From Bacteroides sp. (GTDB lineage: Bacteria; Bacteroidota; Bacteroidia; Bacteroidales; Muribaculaceae), in assembly GCA_014801815.1 (NCBI GenBank), contig JAAVDM010000049.1, positions 1 to 64,000 of the forward strand: a stretch of 64,000 bases of DNA, given 5' to 3'. Below the pieces are notes generated by a model. That model was not told the origin of the DNA. It worked only from the letters and a program-made list of their open reading frames with translations, and made no database searches. Made by a program: the position numbers and the translations under genes. Each line of letters opens with the position of its first letter. Position 1 is the first letter of the stretch. Shown here in pieces: positions 20,579 to 29,563 of the stretch.

Positions 20579-22654
20579 TTATTTTATACCCATACTGAAT
20601 TCCTGTGCAATAGAAGAGAACGCAGCATCGAGCTTATCTACAGATGTTAAAATACTCAGAGAATCTTTCGAAGATATTTTTTGTAAAAATTTTTTATCGG
20701 CTTTGCCGAAACCTATCGCAGCAATCTGAATACCGTCGGCTTTAGCCTTTTCGGTCTCATCTATTGCTTTGTTCTTATGATCCCATATACCATCGGTAAG
20801 TATTATGAGAATACGATTGTCTGTAGGAGCCTGCAACAACTGTTTATGACATTTCTCAATCGGTTCACACGCATTACCATAACCGATACGGGCGGAATAG
20901 GTGTCTTTCTCAATTTCGGCTAACGCTGCCATAGCTTTTTCCGGATTAGACTCAAATGTACAGTAATTCATCTGTCTGTCTGAAAAACCCTGAAGCGTAA
21001 TTAAAAAAGAACCTTCCGGCAACTGTCTGATAAACTCGGCAGTAGCCTTACAGGCTTTTTCAATAGCACTACGCCAGCACATTGACCCGGATTCATCAAT
21101 AGTCACTATTATAGACATCGGTACGAAGTTTGAGGCTTTAGGTGCTTCGTATAGCCAGCTGAGATCGTCTTCGAGTTCAACTTTTTCTATCTGAAGCTGC
21201 CGACCTGTATTGAGCTGCCGGCCCTCGACAGAAATTATACCGTTTGCATCATAGCTGTAAGCTATTTCTATTACAGCTCCGTCAGGATTATCAACATGTT
21301 CAATACCGTGAAACAGATATTTCCCGACTACAAGGCATTTATCAATATCCGTTGAGTCTCCCTGCGTCAGATATACTGTCTGTATATTATCACTGCCGCG
21401 CCGTGTACGGAACTTAAGCCTGCGTCTGTCGGTGACAGGTATTTCTTTATTTTTACGTATAATTATGGAATTAACGTACTTTGAACCGTCCGAACTTATA
21501 GCTACAGTACCGAGAGAATGGCTCATCACATCTGCTATTCTGACTCTGCCGGCCAACTGAAAACGCGGGGCTTCTTTAGAACGGCCTCCGATAGCACCGA
21601 GCGACTCACGGGCCTTCATAGAAGCTACAATCGCTGCTCCGAGAGCTACCGCTTCATCGGCGTTAACTCCTGTAAGCGGACGTTTACCGGTCATTTCAGC
21701 AACCCATTCATATACCATCGGCATTCTGGTAGACCCACCCACAAGCAGAGCACCGTCAAGATCATGCCATCCTAAGCCTGCTTCCGAAAGAATATTGTCG
21801 CATATAACCTGAGTGGTGTGAAGCAGAGTCTTCGTCAGCTCTTCAAACTCGGCACGTGTCACGGTATATTTACGTCGCTCACCGTTGCTGCGTACATTTA
21901 TCACTGCCGAACTACGGTTTGACAACTGTTTCTTCAGATTTTCCACAGCGAGTGTAAGATCTGAGAGGCCTTCCATATCCTCCTCAATATCATAACCGGT
22001 AGCGGCCATAAACTTACGGGCGATATGCTTTATGAGCATGTCGTCAAAGTCCTTACCGCCGAGTTTGTGATCTCTGCCCGTAGCCAGTACTTTCAATTGT
22101 CCGCTTTCAATCTGAAGTACTGTAACATCGAATGTGCCGCCCCCAAGGTCATAGACAAGAATACGGCTTCCTTCCTGACGGTTGATGCCATAGGTGATTG
22201 CAGCCGCAGTAGGCTCGTTGAGAATAGCTAAAACCTCAAGGCCTGCTCTTCGGCCGGCCTCTACTGTCTGTGTACGCTGAAAATCGTTGAAATACGCCGG
22301 AATTGTGATAACGGCTTTATGTACAGGATGCCCGAGAAGCTCTTCAGCGCGTGTCTTAAGATGGTTAAGTAGCATTGCCGAAAGCTCCATAGCTGAAGAT
22401 TCTTTATCTCCAGCCGTATAAGTATAGTCAGCCTGCCCCATGTAGCGCTTGAAAAAGAGAGCCACATCTTCTCCGAGCTGCAACATATCTTTAGCTTCGG
22501 CACCTGTTTTTACTTCACCGTCAGGCGAAAACCATACTGCTGAGGGAACCAGTTTATCACCATAGCAATCGGCCAATACGGCAGGTTTGCCGTATTGGTC
22601 GATTGTAGCTACAGCAGAATAAGTGGTTCCAAGGTCAATACCTATGAAATCCAT
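20579..22654 (-). CDS. Hsp70 (DnaK)-like protein fused to C-terminal vWA domain
   Basis: GIDLGTTYSAVA, VYDLGGGTFDVTVLQ, LLVGGSTRMPMV; then IIVTIDESGSM (DxSxS) and IILTDGIWD. Confidence 0.9.
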   Translation of the reverse strand: MDFIGIDLGTTYSAVATIDQYGKPAVLADCYGDKLVPSAVWFSPDGEVKTGAEAKDMLQLGEDVALFFKRYMGQADYTYTAGDKESSAMELSAMLLNHLKTRAEELLGHPVHKAVITIPAYFNDFQRTQTVEAGRRAGLEVLAILNEPTAAAITYGINRQEGSRILVYDLGGGTFDVTVLQIESGQLKVLATGRDHKLGGKDFDDMLIKHIARKFMAATGYDIEEDMEGLSDLTLAVENLKKQLSNRSSAVINVRSNGERRKYTVTRAEFEELTKTLLHTTQVICDNILSEAGLGWHDLDGALLVGGSTRMPMVYEWVAEMTGKRPLTGVNADEAVALGAAIVASMKARESLGAIGGRSKEAPRFQLAGRVRIADVMSHSLGTVAISSDGSKYVNSIIIRKNKEIPVTDRRRLKFRTRRGSDNIQTVYLTQGDSTDIDKCLVVGKYLFHGIEHVDNPDGAVIEIAYSYDANGIISVEGRQLNTGRQLQIEKVELEDDLSWLYEAPKASNFVPMSIIVTIDESGSMCWRSAIEKACKATAEFIRQLPEGSFLITLQGFSDRQMNYCTFESNPEKAMAALAEIEKDTYSARIGYGNACEPIEKCHKQLLQAPTDNRILIILTDGIWDHKNKAIDETEKAKADGIQIAAIGFGKADKKFLQKISSKDSLSILTSVDKLDAAFSSIAQEFSMGIK

Positions 22655-22675
22655 CTTTCAGTGTAATTAGCAAAA

Positions 22676-23062
22676 TTATATAAGTTTAATGCCGGTCACT
22701 TTAATCTTTTCCTGTGCTTTTTCAACTTCTGAAAGGGCATTCTGAAGCATCATCTCTATATGAGTTGATTTTCCATTGCTGGAAGCATCAGTCACATCCA
22801 CACTCAGCAGACCGGACTTATCTATATTTACAACCACATCAAGCGGTGAATCAGCAGGCAGATTTGGATTAAGAGGGAGTTCCTGATCAGCCAGTTTTGT
22901 ACAGGCATCTTCCGGCACATTTACTTCATCGGAAAGATCTTCGTAAAGTTCGATAAGAACAATCTCCTGATTGGCTTCTACTGTCGTGGCTTTAAATTCA
23001 AAATGATGAGGTACCGCAGTATTACGCATTACTATATTCTTAATACCGCTTACAAACCTCAT
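22676..23062 (-). pseudogene. Hsp70 substrate-binding domain fragment, out of frame with the upstream ATPase domain
   Basis: IVMRNTAVPHHFEF...PLDVVVNIDKSGLLSVDVTDASS; -1 frame continues from upstream gene as ...IEIENVLSRSVAMRF. Confidence 0.82.
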
Positions 23063-23088
23063 GGCTACAGAACGACTCAGGACATTCT

Positions 23089-24267
23089 CTATTTCGATTT
23101 TTTCCCTGAGCGACCTCCTATAGCTCCAAAAATATTATTACTCTCTGCTGCAGCTTTAGTTTCTGCATCTACCAGAGGTTCACCTGAACCATCTTCCTTC
23201 ATGGCATCACTGAATGTAGCGAGATTAATACCATATATGGCGGCACCCTTAGCCACACTCTGGTTCGGGTCGCAGTACTCGATTGGCTTTCCGGGGAATT
23301 CAGTTTCAAGACGTTCCTTCACCTGTTTCATCATTGTCGAACCGCCTACAAGCAAAATCTTATCAAAATCCTTTACTCCCTTAGCAGCTGCCTTCTCAAG
23401 AATATCTTTGGTAAAGCCCATCGTGGTATCAAGAAGAGCTTTAGTCATCTCATCAAACTTCTCGCGTGTCAGCTCAATACGCTCACTATTGAATTTAATG
23501 ATAGTTTTCTCTTTCTGAGTAAGCTGTTTTTTTGCATTCTCGGAACTGAGTTCAAGCTCACCCATCATATCAATGTCATCACGTACAGATGCTGAGTCCT
23601 CGCCCGAAGCGGCGCAGTATTCAGAAATTACATGGTCTATAATTTTGTTATCCCAATCCTTACCACCAAGCTCATGATTGCCACCGGTGACAACCATCTG
23701 GATTTTACCGTTCTCAACACGGAGCATAGTGATATCGAATGTACCTCCGCCAAGGTCATAAACAAGTACCGTCTGTGGCTGATCAACATTGAGGCCATAG
23801 CTGATAGCAGCAGCCGTAGGCTCATTGAGAATATCGAGCACGTTGAGACCTGCGAGTTCTCCGGCAGTTTTTGTAGCGTTACGTTCCTCCATACCGAAGT
23901 AAGCAGGGCAGGTAATAACCACATTTTTCACTTCCTCGCCAAGCTGCTCACCGGCATCTTGTGCAATCTTACGCAGAATAATCGCCGATATTGCCTCAGG
24001 GGTATATTCCTTGTCAAAAGCAAAAAACTTATAATCTCGTTTGCCCATCTGACGTTTGATAACAGAACAGACATTTACCGGATCAGTAGCCAGTGTCTGT
24101 TTAGCCGATTCTCCGACAGAGGTGTTATCGCCCTCTTCGAAAGCTACTACTGAAGGGGTTACCGGAGATGCCTCGGAATTAGGTACTACCTCCGGTTTAC
24201 CGAAGTCATTTACATAAGCGATACAGCTGTAGGTAGTTCCAAGGTCGATACCGAAAATCTTTCCCAT
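23089..24267 (-). CDS. Hsp70 (DnaK)-like ATPase domain, truncated by frameshift
   Basis: GKIFGIDLGTTYSCIAYV, VYDLGGGTFDITMLR, LLVGGSTMMKQV; ends FGAIGGRSGKKSK* at an A6 tract. Confidence 0.9.
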   Translation of the reverse strand: MGKIFGIDLGTTYSCIAYVNDFGKPEVVPNSEASPVTPSVVAFEEGDNTSVGESAKQTLATDPVNVCSVIKRQMGKRDYKFFAFDKEYTPEAISAIILRKIAQDAGEQLGEEVKNVVITCPAYFGMEERNATKTAGELAGLNVLDILNEPTAAAISYGLNVDQPQTVLVYDLGGGTFDITMLRVENGKIQMVVTGGNHELGGKDWDNKIIDHVISEYCAASGEDSASVRDDIDMMGELELSSENAKKQLTQKEKTIIKFNSERIELTREKFDEMTKALLDTTMGFTKDILEKAAAKGVKDFDKILLVGGSTMMKQVKERLETEFPGKPIEYCDPNQSVAKGAAIYGINLATFSDAMKEDGSGEPLVDAETKAAAESNNIFGAIGGRSGKKSK

Positions 24268-24325
24268 GTTTATTTATGATTTTTGTTATATCAGCCTCCA
24301 TTGACTGGAAACTGTTATGATGATT

Positions 24326-25099
24326 TTATTTTTTAAGTTTATAAAGTTCCGCTTTTTCCTGACGCAGAATAGTACCGTTCCATGCATATCCCGGACGCAG
24401 TTTTTTTGCTATCCTACCATCAAGTTCCGGATCATCTGTCTCCACCGTCCGTACTACCTGATGAAGTTTACGGTCAAAGAGCGGGTTTTCTCCTTCGCTT
24501 ATCAATACATCAACCCCGTTGTTCTCAAGTAAATCCTCAAGATCAGCCGGAATATTTCTGATAACTTTATGAAGTTGTTCCGGAGTAAGTTTATCAAGAC
24601 GTTCAAGGGCTTTGCGATAATCGTCAAGAATAGTTATCGTTTCAAGAATAAAAGGCTTCAGCAGCTTGGCATAAAGATCATCCTTATACTTCGCCATTTC
24701 CGAGTACATTCTGTCGAACAACTCTGCTTTCTGAGCAGCATACTTGAAATTTTCATTAAGCCTTGTACTTAAAGTTTCGACAGCCGCAGTAAGCGACTCT
24801 ATCTTCTTCTCAAGAGCGTCGATTCTAACATCTGCTTCAGAATTTTCAGTTCCGGGACTTTCATTTTCACAAGAACAGACTGTTTGGGAAGCTTCCTCGC
24901 ATTTCTCTTCAATATCCTCAACTAATGGAATATTATCGTATACATGTAACCTTTGATCAGACTCAGAATCAGACTCTTCTTGAGTGTCAGACTTTGTAGT
25001 ATAAGGAGGTACGGTAGAAGATTGCGCAGATTGAAGTACGAAGTCCTCTTCTTCCTCAGTACGGTAACTATTGAAGGGAGGGGGCAGTGAATCATTCAT
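24326..25099 (-). CDS. GrpE-like nucleotide exchange factor with acidic N-terminus
   Basis: Coiled-coil then LLENNGVDVLISEGENPLFDRKLHQVVRTVETDDPELDGRIAKKLRPGYAWNGTILRQEKAELYKL. Confidence 0.82.
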   Translation of the reverse strand: MNDSLPPPFNSYRTEEEEDFVLQSAQSSTVPPYTTKSDTQEESDSESDQRLHVYDNIPLVEDIEEKCEEASQTVCSCENESPGTENSEADVRIDALEKKIESLTAAVETLSTRLNENFKYAAQKAELFDRMYSEMAKYKDDLYAKLLKPFILETITILDDYRKALERLDKLTPEQLHKVIRNIPADLEDLLENNGVDVLISEGENPLFDRKLHQVVRTVETDDPELDGRIAKKLRPGYAWNGTILRQEKAELYKLKK

Positions 25100-25458
25100 A
25101 ACAAAGGCATCTAGGGTAGAATATAATTCTATTATAAATTAGCTGATTCCTCTAAACATAGACATTTAGACACTGATAATCAGCTGTTACTCGTGCATAA
25201 CACAAGTTTAACAATCTCCCTGAATTTTAATATTGGCCGAATATATTTTGAAACCTTATTTTAGTACTCTAACAACAAAATAGTTACTCTTTTTGAATAT
25301 AAAGTCGATAAATCAGTAGAAATGTCCGGTAAAATCTTAAACTTTACCCAAAAAATCAAACTTAAGGTCTTAAAATAAGGAAATTATTTGTAAATATAAG
25401 TATAACTCTTAAAATTGATATATCCACACTTATTAAATAATGTTAAAATAATATTAAA

Positions 25459-25545
25459 CCAAATCGTCCGTACTTCCCTCACCAAACTATTTTCCCAAAA
25501 GATGTTTACCGACGCCGTATAGTCTACACTTTTTCGTTTTTTTAA
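25459..25545 (+). repeat. displaced galM 3'-end copy (right direct repeat of island)
   Basis: Encodes PNRPYFPHQTIFPKDVYRRRIVYTFSFF* vs galM PNRPHFPHQTLFPEDIYRRRIVYTFSVL*; core TACCGACGCCGTATAGTCTACACTTT identical. Confidence 0.88.
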
Positions 25546-25584
25546 CAACAAGGAAAGTTTATAATCTATGCCCAATCTGTCTGT

Positions 25585-26754
25585 TCAGGCTTTATGACGG
25601 AGGAATTTTTCGGATAACCAGGCTCGAACAGGAATATCATAAACTTTAACGCTGGCGTATGCTATAGCAACAGAGGCAATGAAGATGCTGACGGCAACCC
25701 ATATATGGGTGCCGAGAGGTACATCGCTATGCTGTGCAGCCCAGTTCATCTGAACGTATATCATTGGATAATGGGTAATGTAAAGCGGATATGAGATAAG
25801 ACCGAGAAACCGACATACTGCTGTGGTTTTACGACCGGTCAAAGGACTTCCCGCACCTGCAGCAACGATAGCCGGATAGACAAACAGGATTATTACCGCA
25901 CAATAAATACCGTTCAGCCATTCGTATGTCTGACCGCCGATATGAGGCATTACCAAAGTCAGCACAACTGCAACCGAACACCACAACATTCCGCCATGAC
26001 GGAGGCGGATACGCCAGTTGCTAATACGATAAAGCAACAGACCGCCGAAGAACGGATACAGTAGACGGCATATACCGATATATATCTGGTCCGGCGTAAG
26101 ACCGAAGCCTCCTATAACGGTATATTTAGCGTATGAGCGAACCTCAAGCAGACCGAATACATCTAAGTTCATCGTAAGGTCAATAGTCAGGAAAGCCGAA
26201 AGAAATACCATTACAGCAAGCAGGGCTTTACTGAAACGCCTTACGAATAACGCATAGAGTATATTTGCCACATATTCCCAGAGCAATGACCACTGTGCGC
26301 CGTTAAGTGAATTGATTTCTTGCCAGCCGCGTATATCCATTGATGGAGGAGTCGGAAACATAATACACCCCAACACCATAATGAGAAGAAGTTTCCACCA
26401 GGGTGTCTGCATAACGAGTTCAAAACCGGGGGCAGCACTGAAATAAAACCAGAACGCACCAATCAGTGTGCCGAGAATCACCATAGGTTGCAGACGTATA
26501 AGACGACGCTTGAAGAAATCCCATACAGTCATCTTGCTCCAGCGGTCATCGTAAGCGTAACCTATCACAAAGCCGGAAAGCACGAAAAAGAAATCAACGG
26601 CAAGATAACCGTGATTCAGTATCTGCTCTTTCGGACCGGGTGAATATGTCTCAAACAGATGAAAGGCCACTACTATCATAGCTGCCACTCCACGCAGTCC
26701 GTCAAGAATCTCAAACCTCGGTTTAGAGGATAAAGGTAGTGTCTCTGCTGCCAT
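25585..26754 (-). CDS. acyltransferase family 3 (OafA-like) membrane protein
   Basis: EILDGLRGVAAMIVVAFHLFE; multiple TM segments. Confidence 0.9.
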   Translation of the reverse strand: MAAETLPLSSKPRFEILDGLRGVAAMIVVAFHLFETYSPGPKEQILNHGYLAVDFFFVLSGFVIGYAYDDRWSKMTVWDFFKRRLIRLQPMVILGTLIGAFWFYFSAAPGFELVMQTPWWKLLLIMVLGCIMFPTPPSMDIRGWQEINSLNGAQWSLLWEYVANILYALFVRRFSKALLAVMVFLSAFLTIDLTMNLDVFGLLEVRSYAKYTVIGGFGLTPDQIYIGICRLLYPFFGGLLLYRISNWRIRLRHGGMLWCSVAVVLTLVMPHIGGQTYEWLNGIYCAVIILFVYPAIVAAGAGSPLTGRKTTAVCRFLGLISYPLYITHYPMIYVQMNWAAQHSDVPLGTHIWVAVSIFIASVAIAYASVKVYDIPVRAWLSEKFLRHKA

Positions 26755-26786
26755 TATTGAAAGTATTTATTCATTTTTCAAGGCAC

Positions 26787-26794
26787 AAAATTAA
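26787..26794 (-). promoter_or_regulatory. candidate -7 box TAATTTTG for the acyltransferase gene
   Basis: CAAAATTA on + strand 33 nt upstream of start. Confidence 0.35.
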
Positions 26795-26835
26795 GGAAAG
26801 TCAATTTCACTCAGTTTACCGATATTTCAAAATAT

Positions 26836-27687
26836 TTGAACTATATTTGCCTTATGAAAAAATATGCTTTCGTATATGATGATGTGAGGATCACTCCGGA
26901 GCGTCAGATAGGCAAACATTCCCATCATCAATGGGAACTGTCACATGTTGTCAGGGGTGGCGGTTTCCGCACTATCGGTGACAATACAGAAGCCATGAAA
27001 GAAGGTGAGGTAATTCTTATTCCTCCGGACATCCCCCACGTATGGAAATTTGACCCCGATATAGTCGATGATGAGGGTTGTATCGCCAACATAACGATAT
27101 TTTTTGAGTCTTCCCTACCCGGAAAGTTGGCTTCCGTTATCCCGGAACTGGAAGATACGCTCAATCATATTGCAGTGCGGAACGAAGCAAGGACATATTC
27201 CGGACAGATACGTAATGAAATTGTGTCATTGCTATATTCAATGCGTGGTAAAACCGCTGAAAGCCGTCTGCCGGATATGTTTCGGCTGCTCATGTTAATC
27301 GCAAGAACAGAAGACAGTCATGGAGTAGGCCGTAACAGCCTACTGAGCATGACTGAACAACGAATGGAACGTATGAGCACATTCTGTGCCTGCAACTATG
27401 CCCGTAACATCAGTCTTGAGGAAATTGCAGGCTATGTAGGTATGAATAAATCCGCTTTCTGCACATTCATGAAGCGGCATACAGGAAAAACTTTCTCTGA
27501 ATACATAAATGAACACCGTCTTGCACGTGCAATGGAACGTCTGAAAAATACAGATGACAACATTGCCGACATTGCATATACCGTAGGATTTAGCAATGTA
27601 ACTTACTTCAACAGGTTATTCAAGGCTCATTATGGATATACACCGAAATCCACAAGAGTGTCCGGATATAATCATTCCGATATTTAA
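26836..27687 (+). CDS. AraC-family regulator with cupin sensor (true start probably ATG at 26854, MKKYAFVYDD)
   Basis: Cupin HSHHQWELSHVVRGGG; HTH NISLEEIAGYVGMNKSAFCTFMKRHTGKTFSEYI. Confidence 0.9.
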   Translation: MNYICLMKKYAFVYDDVRITPERQIGKHSHHQWELSHVVRGGGFRTIGDNTEAMKEGEVILIPPDIPHVWKFDPDIVDDEGCIANITIFFESSLPGKLASVIPELEDTLNHIAVRNEARTYSGQIRNEIVSLLYSMRGKTAESRLPDMFRLLMLIARTEDSHGVGRNSLLSMTEQRMERMSTFCACNYARNISLEEIAGYVGMNKSAFCTFMKRHTGKTFSEYINEHRLARAMERLKNTDDNIADIAYTVGFSNVTYFNRLFKAHYGYTPKSTRVSGYNHSDI

Positions 27688-27701
27688 GAGCTACTTAACT
27701 A

Positions 27702-28469
27702 TCAGCGGAGACGGTAAAGGAAACGTCTATAGCATGTTTTAAGCCACCAGACGAAGGCACGCTGCGCACGGCCTTTGCCGAGCCACTTTTTGCGGACGGT
27801 TAGAGAAGATGGAAAATTACCATTGAAACTTCCCTGTACGGCAGGCGCCGGTTCACACCATAGATAATCAAGAACACCGAGCTGTATCATGTAAGTATGG
27901 TAATTGTCAACAGGAATGTGTATTTTGTCACGGGCAGCTGTGTCGATGAAAGCACGGCAGGCCGCAGCGTTGATGTAGAAAGCCCCTGCGTAACGATCAT
28001 GTAGACCGGGATATAGTAACTGACCCTTACGGCGCTGACTGTAAGGCACAAAGCGAAGCGGTGTGCCATCATACGAAAGTATCGTGGGACGTGACTTGTC
28101 ACAACCCGATTGATATTCGGCCAACGATCGGTTAAAGATATCACAGAAGTCTTTGCGCAGCGATATATCATCTTCAAGTATAAGTGCGCCTTCCCAACCT
28201 TGTTCAAGTATATAATGACAGCTTAGAAGATGCTTGTAGCTACACGACTGTACGCCGGGAGACGCTGTAGACATTTCGCCGGTGAAGACCTCACGGCGTA
28301 TATCGTCGTTCATATCGTCGATATCACCGTCAAGAAAAAACTCGAAGTCAATGCCGAGACGTCCGAGCATACGTTCAATATGCTCACCGCGTGCCTCATA
28401 TCCTTTCTTGACATGTAGCACCAGACATGGTGCGTTGATACCTTTATGCTGATTATTGCTCGTCACCAT
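27702..28469 (-). CDS. glycosyltransferase family 25-like (LPS/O-antigen)
   Basis: GVQSCSYKHLLSCHYILEQGWEGALILEDDISL. Confidence 0.82.
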   Translation of the reverse strand: MVTSNNQHKGINAPCLVLHVKKGYEARGEHIERMLGRLGIDFEFFLDGDIDDMNDDIRREVFTGEMSTASPGVQSCSYKHLLSCHYILEQGWEGALILEDDISLRKDFCDIFNRSLAEYQSGCDKSRPTILSYDGTPLRFVPYSQRRKGQLLYPGLHDRYAGAFYINAAACRAFIDTAARDKIHIPVDNYHTYMIQLGVLDYLWCEPAPAVQGSFNGNFPSSLTVRKKWLGKGRAQRAFVWWLKTCYRRFLYRLR

Positions 28470-28499
28470 AAAATGAATTTGTGTATTTGCAGTTCGGTA

Positions 28500-29450
28500 T
28501 TATAAATGAGAAAGGCGTTTACGAGCCTCTTCCTCTCCATAATAACGGAAAAAATCAGCTTTGGTGCGTTTCCAGCGGTTATGACTCCACAGCCACAGAG
28601 CGGGCTGGCGATGTATTGACTCGGAAAGCATATCATAGTATTTCTGTGTCAGCTCAAACTGCGGAAGTGACTTGGGATTGTCGGTCATTCTGACATAACG
28701 GCAGGTATAATAACCTCGCTTGTCACGTCTTATATCGCAGTAGAAGACAACCGAATCAAACATTCTCGACAGTCGTTCGGGACCGGTGAATGTAGATGTC
28801 TCCTGATGAAGAAAGTCAGCGAAATAATGCATACCGTCAAACAGCGGTACTTGATCAGCTATAAAACCGACCATAAATGGTGTTCCTTCTCTTCGCCATT
28901 TCATAAGGGTGGGAAGCGTATCAGCCATTTTTATCGAAGTGGCACCGCAGCGGCCACGTATACTCAGAAAAGCTTCATCAGCCGCTTTATTCTCAAGCGG
29001 GTGGTATATCTGTCCCATGTGCAGCTTCCGGTCAAAATGCAACGGTATCGAACTTACCCATTCCCAGTTACAGTAATGACCCAGATAGAGAGTAACATTG
29101 CGGCCTGCTTCGAGATAACGCTGCACCTCATCTCCATTCTCAAAACACATACGGCATCTTATCTCCTTCTCGCTCATGCGTCCGAGTCTGAGGGTCTCCA
29201 CGAAGTAGTCACCCAGAAAACGATAGAAGTCTCTTTCTATCTTACGCAGTTCAGCCGTCTCCATATCGGGAAAACTTGCAGTCAGATTTTTTCTTATCAC
29301 CTTCCGGCGATAGCCGACAATCCGACCGGCAAAGAAAGCCACCGTGTCGGAAACGCCGTAAAGCACTCCTGACGGTAATGAGCCGATAGCCGAAAAGAAC
29401 ATCTTGAGCAAGCGGCCTCCAAATGATATTTTTCGTGCGTCTTTCTTCAT
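28500..29450 (-). CDS. LpxL/HtrB-type lipid A acyltransferase
   Basis: LGHYCNWEW (HxxxxE/D-like), GFIADQVPLFDG, PALWLWSHNRWKR. Confidence 0.85.
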   Translation of the reverse strand: MKKDARKISFGGRLLKMFFSAIGSLPSGVLYGVSDTVAFFAGRIVGYRRKVIRKNLTASFPDMETAELRKIERDFYRFLGDYFVETLRLGRMSEKEIRCRMCFENGDEVQRYLEAGRNVTLYLGHYCNWEWVSSIPLHFDRKLHMGQIYHPLENKAADEAFLSIRGRCGATSIKMADTLPTLMKWRREGTPFMVGFIADQVPLFDGMHYFADFLHQETSTFTGPERLSRMFDSVVFYCDIRRDKRGYYTCRYVRMTDNPKSLPQFELTQKYYDMLSESIHRQPALWLWSHNRWKRTKADFFRYYGEEEARKRLSHL

Positions 29451-29563
29451 CGCACTATTTGGTTAAGTTAATTTAAATAACATGAGCACCTGTACGGTAC
29501 GCTCTCTATATCGCCCGACAGATGCTCATGTCATAAGTTTAATATTGTTTCAGACGGCGTTTA

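Noticed and set aside
12135-25545. Integrative element with its own integrase
   Set aside because: No recombinase, transposase or relaxase ORF recognised between the galM repeats; insertion is inferred only from the repeats.
25384-25575. 63-aa minus ORF
   Set aside because: Low-complexity, antisense to the galM 3' fragment; no coding signature.
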